A stretch of 49,228 nt of DNA from Atopobiaceae bacterium UBA1367 (lineage in GTDB: Bacteria; Actinomycetota; Coriobacteriia; Coriobacteriales; Atopobiaceae). The notes beneath the pieces were generated by a model. It saw only the letters and a program-made list of their open reading frames with translations. It ran no database searches and had not been told where the DNA came from. Position numbers and translations under genes: made by a program. How positions within the stretch are numbered: position 1 is the first letter of the stretch; each line of letters opens with the position of its first letter. The stretch lies in contig DBRN01000007.1 of assembly GCA_002305995.1 (NCBI GenBank), forward strand, positions 11,753 to 60,980, given 5' to 3'. Positions 23,675 through 31,629 of the stretch are shown here, in pieces.

Positions 23675-25591
23675 ATGAGAACCCTGTTCGATCGCACGTC
23701 CATCGGCAGCATGAGGCTGAAGAACCGCATCTACATGGCACCCATGGGAACCACCGGCGAGGCAGATGGGTCGTACTGCAGCGAGGGCATCGACTACTTC
23801 GAGGAGCGCGCGAAGGGCGGTGCCGGGCTCATCATCACCGGTGCCAACGTGGTCTCCACCAAGTATGAGCCGCGCCCCTGCACCGAGCTGTCCGACTTCC
23901 ACCATGTGGAGCGCCTGAACATGCTCATCGACCGCTGCCACCACTATGGCGCGAAGGTCTGCGTGCAGCTGTCTCCCGGCCTCGGTCGCCAGCAGTTCAC
24001 CGACCCGTTCACGCCACCGTACTCCGCCGGTGCCGTGGGGGCCTTCTGGTTCCCCGACCTGGTCTGCAAACCCTTCGAGGTCGAGGACATCAAATACCTG
24101 GTGGAGCGCATCGGCTACTCCGCCAGCCTCGCCGTCAACGCCGGGGCGGACAGCGTCATGCTGCATGCCTACGGCGGCTATCTGCTCGACCAGTTCCACT
24201 CGGTGCAGTGGAACAACCGCACGGACGAGTACGGCGGCAGCCTGGAGAACCGCATGCGCTTCACGCTCGAGTGCATCGAGGCCATGCGCAGGAACATCCC
24301 GGCAGGCATGCCCATCCTGGTGAAGTTCACGCCGCACCAGCGCGTCGAGGGCTTCCGCACCATCGAGGAGGGCATCGAGATGGCCAAGATCCTCGAGGCC
24401 GCCGGCGTGGACGCGCTGCTCGTCGACACGGGCTGCTACGAGGAGTGGTTCCAGGCGATCAGCACCATCTACTCCGACGATGCGCACAAGCAGGACGTCC
24501 AGAGGGCCATCAAGGAGGTCGTGGGCGTTCCCATCCTGGGCGACGGCAAGTACGACAAGCCCGACGTGGCCAAGAGGGCCGTCGAGGAGGGCATTCTCGA
24601 CTACGTGGGCCTCGCCCATCAGCTGCTGGCCGACCCGTACTGGCCCAAGAAGGTGCAGAGGGGCCAGGACGAGGACATCCGTCCCTGCATCGGCTGCAAC
24701 GAGTGCCTGCTCGCGGGCTTCTCGGGCAAGCACTACTACTGCGCCGTGAACCCGCAGTGCTACGCCGAGAAGGCCTACGCGCTGCCCGCCCCCGACGGCA
24801 CCAAGCGCTCCGTGCTCGTCATCGGTGGCGGTCCCGGTGGCATGGAGGCTGCCATCACCGCGCGCCAGCGTGGCTTCGATGTCGAGCTCTGGGAGAGGTC
24901 CGACAGGCTGGGCGGCACGCTGTGGCCTGCCGGTGGCCCCGACTTCAAGAGCGACATCATCCGCCTGATCGATGCGATGGCGCTGCAGTGCGAGAAGCTG
25001 GGCGTCGTCGTCAGGCTGGGCAAGGAGGCCACGCCCGAGGCCCTTGCGGACGTGCGGGTCGACAAGATCGTCCTCGCCACCGGCTCCACGCCGGCCGTGC
25101 CGCCCATCCCGGGTATCGAGAACGCCATTCCCGCGGTCGACTACCTCACCCACAAGGTCGAGGCGGGGCGCAACGTCGTGATCATTGGGGGCGGTCTGGC
25201 GGGCACCGAGTCCGCGTGCGACATCGCCCCCAAGGCCGAGAGCGTCACCATCGTGGAGATGCTGCCCGACATCCTCCTTGCCTCGGCCGAGTGCCTGAAC
25301 AACGACCAGCACCTGCGCAAGATGGTCGCCCAGCGTGGCGTGAGGGTCGTCGCAGGGGCCAGGGTCACGGCCGTCACGGCCGACTCGCTCACCTACGAGA
25401 AGGACGGCGAGACCGTCACGCTCGCCTGCGACTGCGTGCTCAACGCCGCCGGCTTCAAGGCGTCCGACCAGCTCGAGGACGCCTGCCTCGCGGTGTGCGA
25501 GGAGGTTGCCGTGGTGGGTGACGCCACCGCCCCGCGCAAGATCCTCGACGCCATCCATGAGGGCTATCACGCCGTGCGCGTCATGGAATAG
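23675..25591 (+). CDS. NADH:flavin oxidoreductase, old-yellow-enzyme/2,4-dienoyl-CoA-reductase type
   Basis: 638 aa, the usual size. The N-terminal FMN TIM barrel (about 1-330) has YMAPMGTTGEADGSY, GAGLIITGANVV and HAYGGYLLDQFHS with the active-site His/Tyr region. A 4Fe-4S site follows at Cys338, Cys341, Cys344 and Cys356 (C-x2-C-x2-C-x11-C), close to trimethylamine-dehydrogenase spacing rather than the C-x2-C-x3-C of FadH. The C-terminal half holds two Rossmann folds: VLVIGGGPGGMEAA for FAD/ADP and VVIIGGGLAGTESA for NAD(P)H. It would reduce an activated C=C bond; relatives act on dienoyl-CoA, enones or bile acids, and the substrate is unknown. GGGAGG lies 5 nt before the ATG. Confidence 0.92.
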   Translation: MRTLFDRTSIGSMRLKNRIYMAPMGTTGEADGSYCSEGIDYFEERAKGGAGLIITGANVVSTKYEPRPCTELSDFHHVERLNMLIDRCHHYGAKVCVQLSPGLGRQQFTDPFTPPYSAGAVGAFWFPDLVCKPFEVEDIKYLVERIGYSASLAVNAGADSVMLHAYGGYLLDQFHSVQWNNRTDEYGGSLENRMRFTLECIEAMRRNIPAGMPILVKFTPHQRVEGFRTIEEGIEMAKILEAAGVDALLVDTGCYEEWFQAISTIYSDDAHKQDVQRAIKEVVGVPILGDGKYDKPDVAKRAVEEGILDYVGLAHQLLADPYWPKKVQRGQDEDIRPCIGCNECLLAGFSGKHYYCAVNPQCYAEKAYALPAPDGTKRSVLVIGGGPGGMEAAITARQRGFDVELWERSDRLGGTLWPAGGPDFKSDIIRLIDAMALQCEKLGVVVRLGKEATPEALADVRVDKIVLATGSTPAVPPIPGIENAIPAVDYLTHKVEAGRNVVIIGGGLAGTESACDIAPKAESVTIVEMLPDILLASAECLNNDQHLRKMVAQRGVRVVAGARVTAVTADSLTYEKDGETVTLACDCVLNAAGFKASDQLEDACLAVCEEVAVVGDATAPRKILDAIHEGYHAVRVME

Positions 25592-25615
25592 GTGAGTGGG
25601 GGATAGGAGGCGCTC

Positions 25616-25655
25616 GCTGCGCCCTGGCGTTCTCGTGCGGACGCCAGGGCGCAGC
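25616..25655 (+). terminator. Strong hairpin after the flavoenzyme gene
   Basis: A perfect 15-bp stem: GCTGCGCCCTGGCGT (25616-25630) pairs with ACGCCAGGGCGCAGC (25641-25655) around a 10-nt loop, 24 bp after the stop codon. There is no T tract. Confidence 0.75.
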
Positions 25656-25776
25656 CCATCTCCGCTGCCCGACCCCAGCCGGCCGCAGGCGTTTACCTGC
25701 GCACAACATTGGGATGCTAGAGTCTGGTGCGACCACGCGCGCCCGCCGCCGGCGCGCCGCCCGGACAGGAGCGACC

Positions 25777-26166
25777 ATGACAGATCCCACCTGCATCTTC
25801 TGCAAGATCGGCACGGGCGAGGTGCCCGCCGACAAGGTCTACGAGGACGACCTATGCGTCGCCTTCCGTGACATGGAGCCCCTCATGCCCACGCACGTGC
25901 TCGTCATTCCCAAGGATCACTACCGTGACGTCACCGATGACGTGCCCCCCGAGACGCTCGGCCACTGCCTTGCCGTCGTGAGGGACATCACCAAGCGGGA
26001 GGGGCTGACGGGCGGCTTCCGCCTGATGGTCAACACCGGTGACGACGCCAGTCAGAGCGTGAGGCACTTCCACATCCACATCTTAGGTGGCGGCCGCATG
26101 CCGCGTCCCAACGACCAGGACTGGGGAGAGTTCGCGACCAATGCCCACAAGCTCTCCCCTAGGTAG
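25777..26166 (+). CDS. HIT family nucleotide-binding protein (Hint-like)
   Basis: 129 aa from ATG 25777 (AGGAG ends 5 nt before; an upstream in-frame ATG at 25714 would add Arg-rich non-homologous text). The N-terminus CIFCKIGTGEVPADKVYEDD and the His triad HFHIHIL (about residues 97-103) are typical of bacterial Hint proteins, which hydrolyse AMP-linked phosphoramidates. It lies between a strong hairpin and the cysteine synthase gene. Confidence 0.93.
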   Translation: MTDPTCIFCKIGTGEVPADKVYEDDLCVAFRDMEPLMPTHVLVIPKDHYRDVTDDVPPETLGHCLAVVRDITKREGLTGGFRLMVNTGDDASQSVRHFHIHILGGGRMPRPNDQDWGEFATNAHKLSPR

Positions 26167-26272
26167 GCGCGCCGCGAGGGGATCCTGTAGAGTGTACGGG
26201 GCGGATGGCCGCCCGCCCGCCTCACCTGCGCGGGAGATCCTACAAGAGCCCTGAGACCTGAGGAGACCGCAG

Positions 26273-27205
26273 ATGGTCTATGACAACATCCTCGACGCGG
26301 TGGGACACACGCCGCTCGTGCGCCTGAACCGTGTGGTCGAGCCCGGCATGGCCCGCGTGCTGGTGAAGTTCGAGGCGGTCAACGTGGGCGGCTCCATCAA
26401 GACCCGCACGGCCGAGCGCATGATCCGCTCGGCGGAGGAGCTTGGGCTGCTGCATCCCGACAGCATCATCGTCGAGCCCACGAGCGGAAACCAAGGCATC
26501 GGCCTCGCCCTGGTGGCGGCGGTGCTGGGGTATCGCGCGCGCATCATCATGCCCGACAGCGTGAGCGTGGAGCGACGCAAGCTGGTCACGCACTACGGCG
26601 CCGAGGTGGTGCTGGTGCATGACGCGGGCGACATCGGCGCATGCGTGGACGAGTGCATCCGGATGGCGCTGCGCATGGCCGAGGAGGACCCACGCGTCTA
26701 CGTGCCCCAGCAGTTCGTGAACCGTAGGAACCTCGCCGCGCACCGCCTGGGAACCGCCGCCGAGATCGTGCTGGACGTGGACAGCGCTATCGACGGCTTT
26801 TGCTCGGGCATCGGGACGGGTGGGACCATCACGGGCGTGGGCTCGGTCCTGAGGCACATCAACCCGGGCATGGCCATCTGGGCCGTGGAGCCCGATCAGG
26901 CCGCCATTCTCAGCGGCGGCACGGTGGGCACGCACCTGCAGATGGGCATCGGGGACGGGATCGTGCCCGAGATCCTCGACCAGGGCGTCTACGACCGCAT
27001 CGTCACGGTGACCGACGAAGAGGCCCTCACGATGGCGCGCCGCCTCGCGCGCGAGGAAGGGCTGATGTGCGGCATCTCGAGCGGCACCAACGTGGTGGCG
27101 GCCCTGCGGATGGCACGCGAGCTGGGCGAGGGCAGGACGGTCGTCACCATCTGCCCCGACACGGGCGAGCGCTACATCTCCACCAAGCTCTTCTGCGGGG
27201 AGTGA
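26273..27205 (+). CDS. Cysteine synthase family, PLP-dependent (O-acetylserine sulfhydrylase type)
   Basis: 310 aa, normal for CysK. The PLP lysine is Lys43 in GGSIKTRTA, the substrate loop is PTSGNQG, and the phosphate-binding loop is GIGTGGTITG; SSGTNVVAAL lies near the C-terminus. It should replace the acetyl group of O-acetylserine with sulfide to give cysteine. Two core motifs differ from textbook CysK: KTR where SVKDR is usual, and SGNQG where SGNTG is usual. This fits a distinct subfamily, so O-phosphoserine or another activated amino acid is a possible substrate. GAGGAG is 7 nt upstream. Confidence 0.87.
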   Translation: MVYDNILDAVGHTPLVRLNRVVEPGMARVLVKFEAVNVGGSIKTRTAERMIRSAEELGLLHPDSIIVEPTSGNQGIGLALVAAVLGYRARIIMPDSVSVERRKLVTHYGAEVVLVHDAGDIGACVDECIRMALRMAEEDPRVYVPQQFVNRRNLAAHRLGTAAEIVLDVDSAIDGFCSGIGTGGTITGVGSVLRHINPGMAIWAVEPDQAAILSGGTVGTHLQMGIGDGIVPEILDQGVYDRIVTVTDEEALTMARRLAREEGLMCGISSGTNVVAALRMARELGEGRTVVTICPDTGERYISTKLFCGE

Positions 27206-27332
27206 TGGGTCGCTCACGTGGCTAGGATCCCTGCGAGCGGCTTGGCCCCGTGACCGTTCGCATGGCATGCCGGTGGTTGGGTGTCCGGCCTGCTTACAAT
27301 GGTGCCAGTCCACCAGACGGATTGGAGCAGCC

Positions 27333-27707
27333 ATGAGAAAAGACCTCGGAAGCCAGCCGGCCCTCTTCCCCATGCCCGTGGTGATGGTCGCAGCCTACGA
27401 CGAGGACGGTATCGTGCAGGTCATGAATGCCGCCTGGGCGCAGATTGCCGCCATGGACAAGATCGCCCTGTTCATCGACGAGGATCACGCCACCACCAAG
27501 GCCATCCGCGCCACGGGGGCCTTCACCGTGAGCGTCGCCGATGAGGCCCACATGGACGTGGCCGACTTCTTTGGCATCGCAACGGGCAACGTGGGTGCGG
27601 CCTGCGTCAAGTCAGGCCATCAGGAGGAGAGCCGGCTTAGGATGTCGGGCGTGACAGGACAGGATCGGGCAGGCGGTGGCTCCCCCTCGCGGCGGCTGAC
27701 GGCGTGA
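27333..27707 (+). pseudogene. Flavin reductase family protein, 3'-truncated
   Basis: The first 80 or so residues (MRKDLGSQPALFPMPVVMVAAYDEDGIVQVMNAAW..., with MDKIALFIDEDHATTKAIRATGAFTVSVADEAHMDVADFFGIATGN) match the FMN-binding start of flavin reductase-like proteins, which are normally about 180-200 aa. After the ATGN segment the similarity fades and the frame runs on as low-information text to a stop at 27707, 73 bp before array E. The C-terminal half is missing, so the product is probably inactive. A TACAAT at 27295-27300 may be its old -10 box. Confidence 0.75.
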
Positions 27708-27779
27708 GGGGGAGCCCGTCCGTGGCCCAGCCCTGCACAGGTCGGAGGATCCGGTTGCAGCAGGACGCGTGATCCCACT

Positions 27780-28049
27780 GGAAAGGAAAAGGCCGACCTG
27801 TGCAAGGCTGAAGCCCACAGCGGAAAGGAAATCCCCGAGTTGTGCGGGGTGACGGCCGACCTTGGAAAGCAAAACCCCGAGTTGTGCGGGGTGACGGCCA
27901 ACCTTGGAAAGGAAAACCCCGAGTTGTGCGGGATGACGGCCGGCCTTGGAAAGCAAAATCCCGAGTTGTGTGGGATCGGAGGCTCACAAGTCAGGAAAAA
28001 GCTTTCCAGCAGAAGAGCGTGTCTCGCACAAGTCGCGGATTTCCTTTCC
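27780..28049. repeat. 42-bp phased array E (5 forward + 2 reverse units)
   Basis: Forward GGAAAG boxes begin at 27780, 27822, 27864, 27906 and 27948; reverse CACAAGTC boxes begin at 27985 and 28027, all at 42-bp steps. The centre (27948-28007) is again 60 bp. Three consecutive variable segments here are almost the same (GGGTGACGGCCGACCTT-like), as if amplified by tandem duplication. The array lies between a truncated flavin reductase and ferritin/MBL remnants. Confidence 0.95.
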
Positions 28050-28186
28050 ACTTCAGGTCACGATGCTGCTGCCGTAGGCGTTGCTTGCAGTTCCGGCACG
28101 TTCGTCGCGCAGCGTGTGGCAGAACGCCATGTAGTCGGCAAGGCTGAGGGGATGGTGCGTACGAGGCGGATGGCCGAGGGGATGGA

Positions 28187-28218
28187 GGTGACAAGCACGC
28201 GGAGGCATACTTGTCACC
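28187..28218. terminator. Hairpin between array E and ferritin remnant
   Basis: GGTGACAAG (28187-28195) and CTTGTCACC (28210-28218) form a perfect 9-bp stem with a 14-nt loop in a gene-free stretch. It could end minus-strand transcription from the ferritin remnant or plus-strand transcription through array E. Confidence 0.5.
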
Positions 28219-28322
28219 CGCTCCGCCCCTCGAGGTGATCCCGACCTCGGAAATGCGCGGTGCTGGCGTGTCCCCGCGCGCTCTGCCGCGCACCCTTCTG
28301 TGGGATCTCCTCAGGACTTACG

Positions 28323-28460
28323 CTATCCCAGCTGCTCGATGAGGTAGTTCTCTATACCGATCTCATCGATGAGCGAGAGGTGCTGACGCACCCAGTTGTA
28401 GTGCTCCTGCTCGTCGATGATGAACTCCTGAAGCATGGCTCGTGTCACGTAGTCGTCATC
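28323..28460 (-). pseudogene. Ferritin-like protein, C-terminal remnant
   Basis: About 45 residues ending in the frame DYVTRAMLQEFIIDEQEHYNWVRQHLSLIDEIGIENYLIEQLG match the last helix region of bacterial ferritin/bacterioferritin proteins, including the EQEH metal-ligand segment. Upstream of this the frame turns into Arg/Ser/Pro-rich text with no ferritin character, so the first two-thirds of the gene are gone. Confidence 0.7.
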
Positions 28461-28645
28461 GAAGAGCGGAAGCGACTGGCTCAACCTCGTCGCCCGTGTC
28501 GAAGAGTCAGGTCTGCAGGCCCGAACGGTGGCGTGCGGTGGCGTCGAACGCGTCGGGGCCCTCCTCTCCGCCAAACGCGAACGGCTGCGTGGCAAGCCCG
28601 CCCTCGCGGAAGATGATGGGCTTGACCACCATGAGACACGTCATC
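28461..28645 (-). pseudogene. Possible metallo-beta-lactamase-fold hydrolase, N-terminal remnant with in-frame stop
   Basis: The minus-strand frame reads VVKPIIFREGGLATQPFAFGGEEGPDAF...HRSGLQT, a TGA stop, then LFDTGDEVE in the same frame. The pattern recalls the start of MBL-fold proteins, where a YR(S/G)-LQN-xxIDTGDEVIL(V/I)DTG strand comes early. No HxHxDH motif follows because the sequence changes to the ferritin remnant. The family assignment is from memory of the motif and is tentative. Confidence 0.4.
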
Positions 28646-28648
28646 TCC

Positions 28649-28831
28649 CTACTTCTCGGCTGGCGTCCACTTGCAGCGCACGGGGGACACGATGGCGCCC
28701 TCCGCCTTGAGTTCCTTGAATGCCTTGTCGACCACCTTGCGGTCGAGTCCAGACAGCTCTGCCACCTTGCCGGCCGCAAGCGGCGCGTCCGCCTCGCGCA
28801 TGGTCTGGAGAATGAGCTCCTTGGCCTCCAT
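28649..28831 (-). CDS. Small winged-helix DNA-binding-like protein
   Basis: 60 aa from ATG 28831, with AAGGGGG 6-7 nt upstream on the minus strand. MEAKELILQTMREADAPLAAGKVAELSGLDRKVVDKAFKELKAEGAI fits a compact winged helix-turn-helix (recognition helix around DRKVVDKAFKELK), ending in the wing SPVRCKW. It is long enough for the DNA-binding fold only, with no sensor domain. It lies upstream of the ferritin/MBL remnants on the same strand and may once have been co-transcribed with an iron or redox gene. Its target is unknown. Confidence 0.65.
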   Translation of the reverse strand: MEAKELILQTMREADAPLAAGKVAELSGLDRKVVDKAFKELKAEGAIVSPVRCKWTPAEK

Positions 28832-28981
28832 GGGTACCCCCTTCGCCTGTTGCATCTGCCGCCCTCACGGCACTTGATGGTTATAGTACAGTTGTCACTA
28901 AGTAGCGACAACGGGCAAACTGGATCAGTTTGTGAGTTATGTTGCAGACGGATCCCCAGTGTCATGCAAGGGGGGATGCGC

Positions 28982-29641
28982 ATGGGCAAGGGGAATGATC
29001 TGCGCTATGTCAAGGTCGAGGAGGCCATCCGCGCGGCGTTTCTGGAGCTTCTGGAGGGGCGCCCCCTGGAATCCATCACGGTTTCGCAAATCTGCCAGCT
29101 GGCACGCTGCAGCCGCAACGCCTTCTACAGTCACCATGCGGGGCGCGACGAGCTGTGTTCCGCCCTGTTGGACGAGTTTTCGGACACCTTGCGAGTGGCG
29201 TGTGCGGAGGAGAACGAACGACTTCGGCATGGCGTGGGCGACTCGAGGGGCATCGCCGGCTCGGTTATCGGCGCCTTCCGTGCGCATGAGGCGTTGTTGC
29301 GCGTGCTGCTCGCATCCGACAACGGCGTGTTCGCATGCGTTCTTCGGGATGTGGTCGAGCGGGCATATCTCGACTCGCTTGAGGCGCTTACGGGCGAGCG
29401 GCCCAACCAGCGCCTGCGCCTGATGGTCTCGTATGCGTCAGCTGGTGTTGTCGCCCTTGCGACGAGGTGGCTGGGCGAGGGGATCGCGTTCGAAGAGGCG
29501 AGTGAGGCATGTGCGGTCGTGCAGGTGCCCGTGAGCGAGACCATCAAGCGCCAGGTCGGGCTCGGACGCATGACCTCCCGCCTGCCCACGCCGCATGAGA
29601 TCCCATCTACGATAGGAGGTTGCCATGATCGTTGCGTTTGA
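28982..29641 (+). CDS. TetR/AcrR family transcriptional regulator
   Basis: 219 aa from ATG 28982 (AAGGGGGG ends 6 nt before). The N-terminal TetR helix-turn-helix is clear: VEEAIRAAFLELLEGRPLESITVSQICQLARCSRNAFYSHHAGRDELCSALL (residues 11-62). The C-terminal part resembles the short ligand/dimer domain found in many Gram-positive TetR-like regulators. It is divergent from the small winged-helix gene and overlaps the next gene by 17 nt, so it probably controls that gene or itself. Confidence 0.85.
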   Translation: MGKGNDLRYVKVEEAIRAAFLELLEGRPLESITVSQICQLARCSRNAFYSHHAGRDELCSALLDEFSDTLRVACAEENERLRHGVGDSRGIAGSVIGAFRAHEALLRVLLASDNGVFACVLRDVVERAYLDSLEALTGERPNQRLRLMVSYASAGVVALATRWLGEGIAFEEASEACAVVQVPVSETIKRQVGLGRMTSRLPTPHEIPSTIGGCHDRCV

Positions 29642-30245
29642 GGATGCCCGGTACGAGGCTGTGGGCACTCGGGTGGAGGTGATGGACCTCGATGACGAGC
29701 AGGTGCTGCGCGTCATCAAACCCGAGACCAACAGGGAGCCGGACGTGCCCACCTACGCACGGCTCGTGGGCAGTGACTTCCACGACGGCACCATCGAGGT
29801 GGACGTGCGGGCACGGCTCATGCCGTGGGCCGACGTGGACAGCCGCGGCTTTATCGGGCTGGTGTGGCGTGCCACCGAGATCAATGATGGCTTTGAGAGC
29901 TTCTATGTGCGCCCGCGCAACGGACGCAGCTGCGACGACCCGCGAAGACGCGTTCACACCATGCAATACTTCTCCTATCCCACCTACACCTTCGCATACT
30001 TCCGCGAGCGCGGCATCGCGGACTTCGAGGCCAAGGCCGACATCGAGATGGACGAGTGGATCCATCTGAAGGTCGAGGTCTCGGGTGCCCGTGCCCGCTG
30101 CTACGTCGACGACCTGGATACGCCGGCCTTGGAGGTTGCCGAGATGTTCCGAGGGGCGGACGAGCACGGTGGCGTAGGGCTCTACGTCGACAACGGCACC
30201 GATGGCCTTTTCAAAAACTTGCGGGTGACACCTGTCGTCCCGTGA
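29625..30245 (+). CDS. Uncharacterised protein, probable concanavalin/LamG-like beta-sandwich
   Basis: 206 aa, not assigned to a named enzyme. Strand-rich text with FHDGTIEVDVRARL, SRGFIGLVWR, FESFYVRPRNGR, WIHLKVEVSGARARCYVDD and GGVGLYVDNGTDGLFKNLRV follows the pattern of concanavalin-like or 3-keto-disaccharide-hydrolase (DUF1080)-type sandwiches, which bind or cleave carbohydrate. There is no signal peptide, so it is cytoplasmic. AGGAGG precedes the ATG by about 6 nt. The start lies inside the tetR gene, indicating coupled expression. The fold is inferred from strand pattern only. Confidence 0.65.
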   Translation: MIVAFEDARYEAVGTRVEVMDLDDEQVLRVIKPETNREPDVPTYARLVGSDFHDGTIEVDVRARLMPWADVDSRGFIGLVWRATEINDGFESFYVRPRNGRSCDDPRRRVHTMQYFSYPTYTFAYFRERGIADFEAKADIEMDEWIHLKVEVSGARARCYVDDLDTPALEVAEMFRGADEHGGVGLYVDNGTDGLFKNLRVTPVVP

Positions 30246-30558
30246 CGATCGGTCTCGTCTCGTCGGCCCGTGCCGCTGACATCATGCCGACAGTGGCAGG
30301 TGATGGGGGAGGGGAAGGGCATGCCGACGTGACGGTTCGGCGACCTTGGGGTCTCGGCGGTGGGGGTGGGTCGCATGGCCCGTGCCCACGGCGCGTCTTG
30401 CCCATGTCATCCCCTCCGTCAGGCGGTGGGGGTGGGTCGCATGACCCGTGCCCACGGCTGCCTCCTGTCCGGCTGGGGGCTGCCCCTCGAGGCCATCCGC
30501 GCACCGGTGGAGGCCATGAGGCCGTGGCTCTTCGACGAGGGTCCCATCGAGGTCGTGG
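30246..30558. other. Gene-free region with a 66-bp-spaced direct repeat
   Basis: No gene is supported. A 37-bp block starting GGCGGTGGGGGTGGGTCGCA and ending CCCGTGCCCACGGC occurs at 30356 and 30422 with one mismatch. Both copies are downstream of convergent genes (beta-sandwich plus strand, hydrolase minus strand). Confidence 0.65.
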
Positions 30559-31497
30559 CTACGCGCCCAGATGCTCTCGCAGGAACGCGTCCACGATGTC
30601 CAGCACCTGGGGGGCCCAGAACTCGGGGCCGCCGTGATCGGCGCCGCGCAGCAGGTAGAGAGCGCTGTCGTGGCCGGTCTCGACCAGATGGCGGTGGAGC
30701 AGCACGCTGCACCTGGTGTTGACCGTGCGATCCTTGGTGCCATGGAAGGTGAGGACCGGTGCCATCCGCGTGCCCTCGTCGATGTTGCACCTCACCGTGA
30801 GGAGGTCCCTCGCCGCGCGATCCCGGTTGAGATCCACCCCGCCCATGACGCGGCCCTCGGGTGAGGTGGGCGCATTGTGGTCAGGGGTCGAGGGATTGGC
30901 GTCCTCGAAGGTGAAGTCGGTGGAGCCGTAGTAGTTGACGATGCAGCCCACCTCCCCGGAGGTGCCGGGGAAGAGGTCGTGCTCGCTCCCATCGTCATGG
31001 AGCGTCCCCGCGTAGGTGGCGGTGTGACCACCCGAGGAGTCGCCCATGAGGGCGACACGCGTCGGGTCGACGGCATACTCCGCCGCATGCACGCGCATGA
31101 AGCGCACCGCATTGCGCGCGTCGCGCACCTGGTCGGGGAAGACGCCGATGCCGCTCTCGCGGTACTGCACGACGGCCACCACATAGCCCCTTGCGGCCAG
31201 GCGTGCGATGCAGGGCAGGTTGGAGTGCACGTCCTGCGTCATCCATGCGGAGCCCTGCACGTACACCACGCAGGGATGGTACGCGCTGGCGTCCCGCCCC
31301 TTGCGCGGGGCGGGGTGCTCGCGCGTGGTGGGGATGAGGATCTGCAACACGCGACCCACCCCGTCGATGCGCTCGTACTCGACGTTCGGCACATAGCGCG
31401 CGCCCATCTCTTTCCCAGACGTCTCGAGCCACGTGGCGTCGGCGGCCTCCTCGTCGAACTCGGGAAACTCGTCATACGACCATGCCCTCAGCTCCAT
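30559..31497 (-). CDS. Alpha/beta hydrolase, esterase/acyl-peptidase (BD-FAE/HSL-like)
   Basis: 312 aa from ATG 31497 (AAGGAGG 5 nt upstream). The nucleophile elbow is GDSSG with Ser154; FHGTKDRTVN gives the acid Asp and RGADHGGPEFW the His, completing the triad. The oxyanion strand VVYVQGSAWMTQD replaces the HGGG of HSL-type esterases. It probably hydrolyses acyl esters, perhaps on plant-derived or acetylated carbohydrates, but the substrate is not visible. No signal peptide is present. Confidence 0.85.
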   Translation of the reverse strand: MELRAWSYDEFPEFDEEAADATWLETSGKEMGARYVPNVEYERIDGVGRVLQILIPTTREHPAPRKGRDASAYHPCVVYVQGSAWMTQDVHSNLPCIARLAARGYVVAVVQYRESGIGVFPDQVRDARNAVRFMRVHAAEYAVDPTRVALMGDSSGGHTATYAGTLHDDGSEHDLFPGTSGEVGCIVNYYGSTDFTFEDANPSTPDHNAPTSPEGRVMGGVDLNRDRAARDLLTVRCNIDEGTRMAPVLTFHGTKDRTVNTRCSVLLHRHLVETGHDSALYLLRGADHGGPEFWAPQVLDIVDAFLREHLGA

Positions 31498-31629
31498 GTG
31501 GGCCTCCTTATGTCGTGTCCGTCGCGCGCCCTCGCCCCGCACGCCCCTGTGTTCGCTGGTACCAGGTACCCAGGATAGCGCCTCCGAGCCCTCGGTGCCC
31601 TCTCAGGTGGTCCAAGGGCGCCCGCCTCC

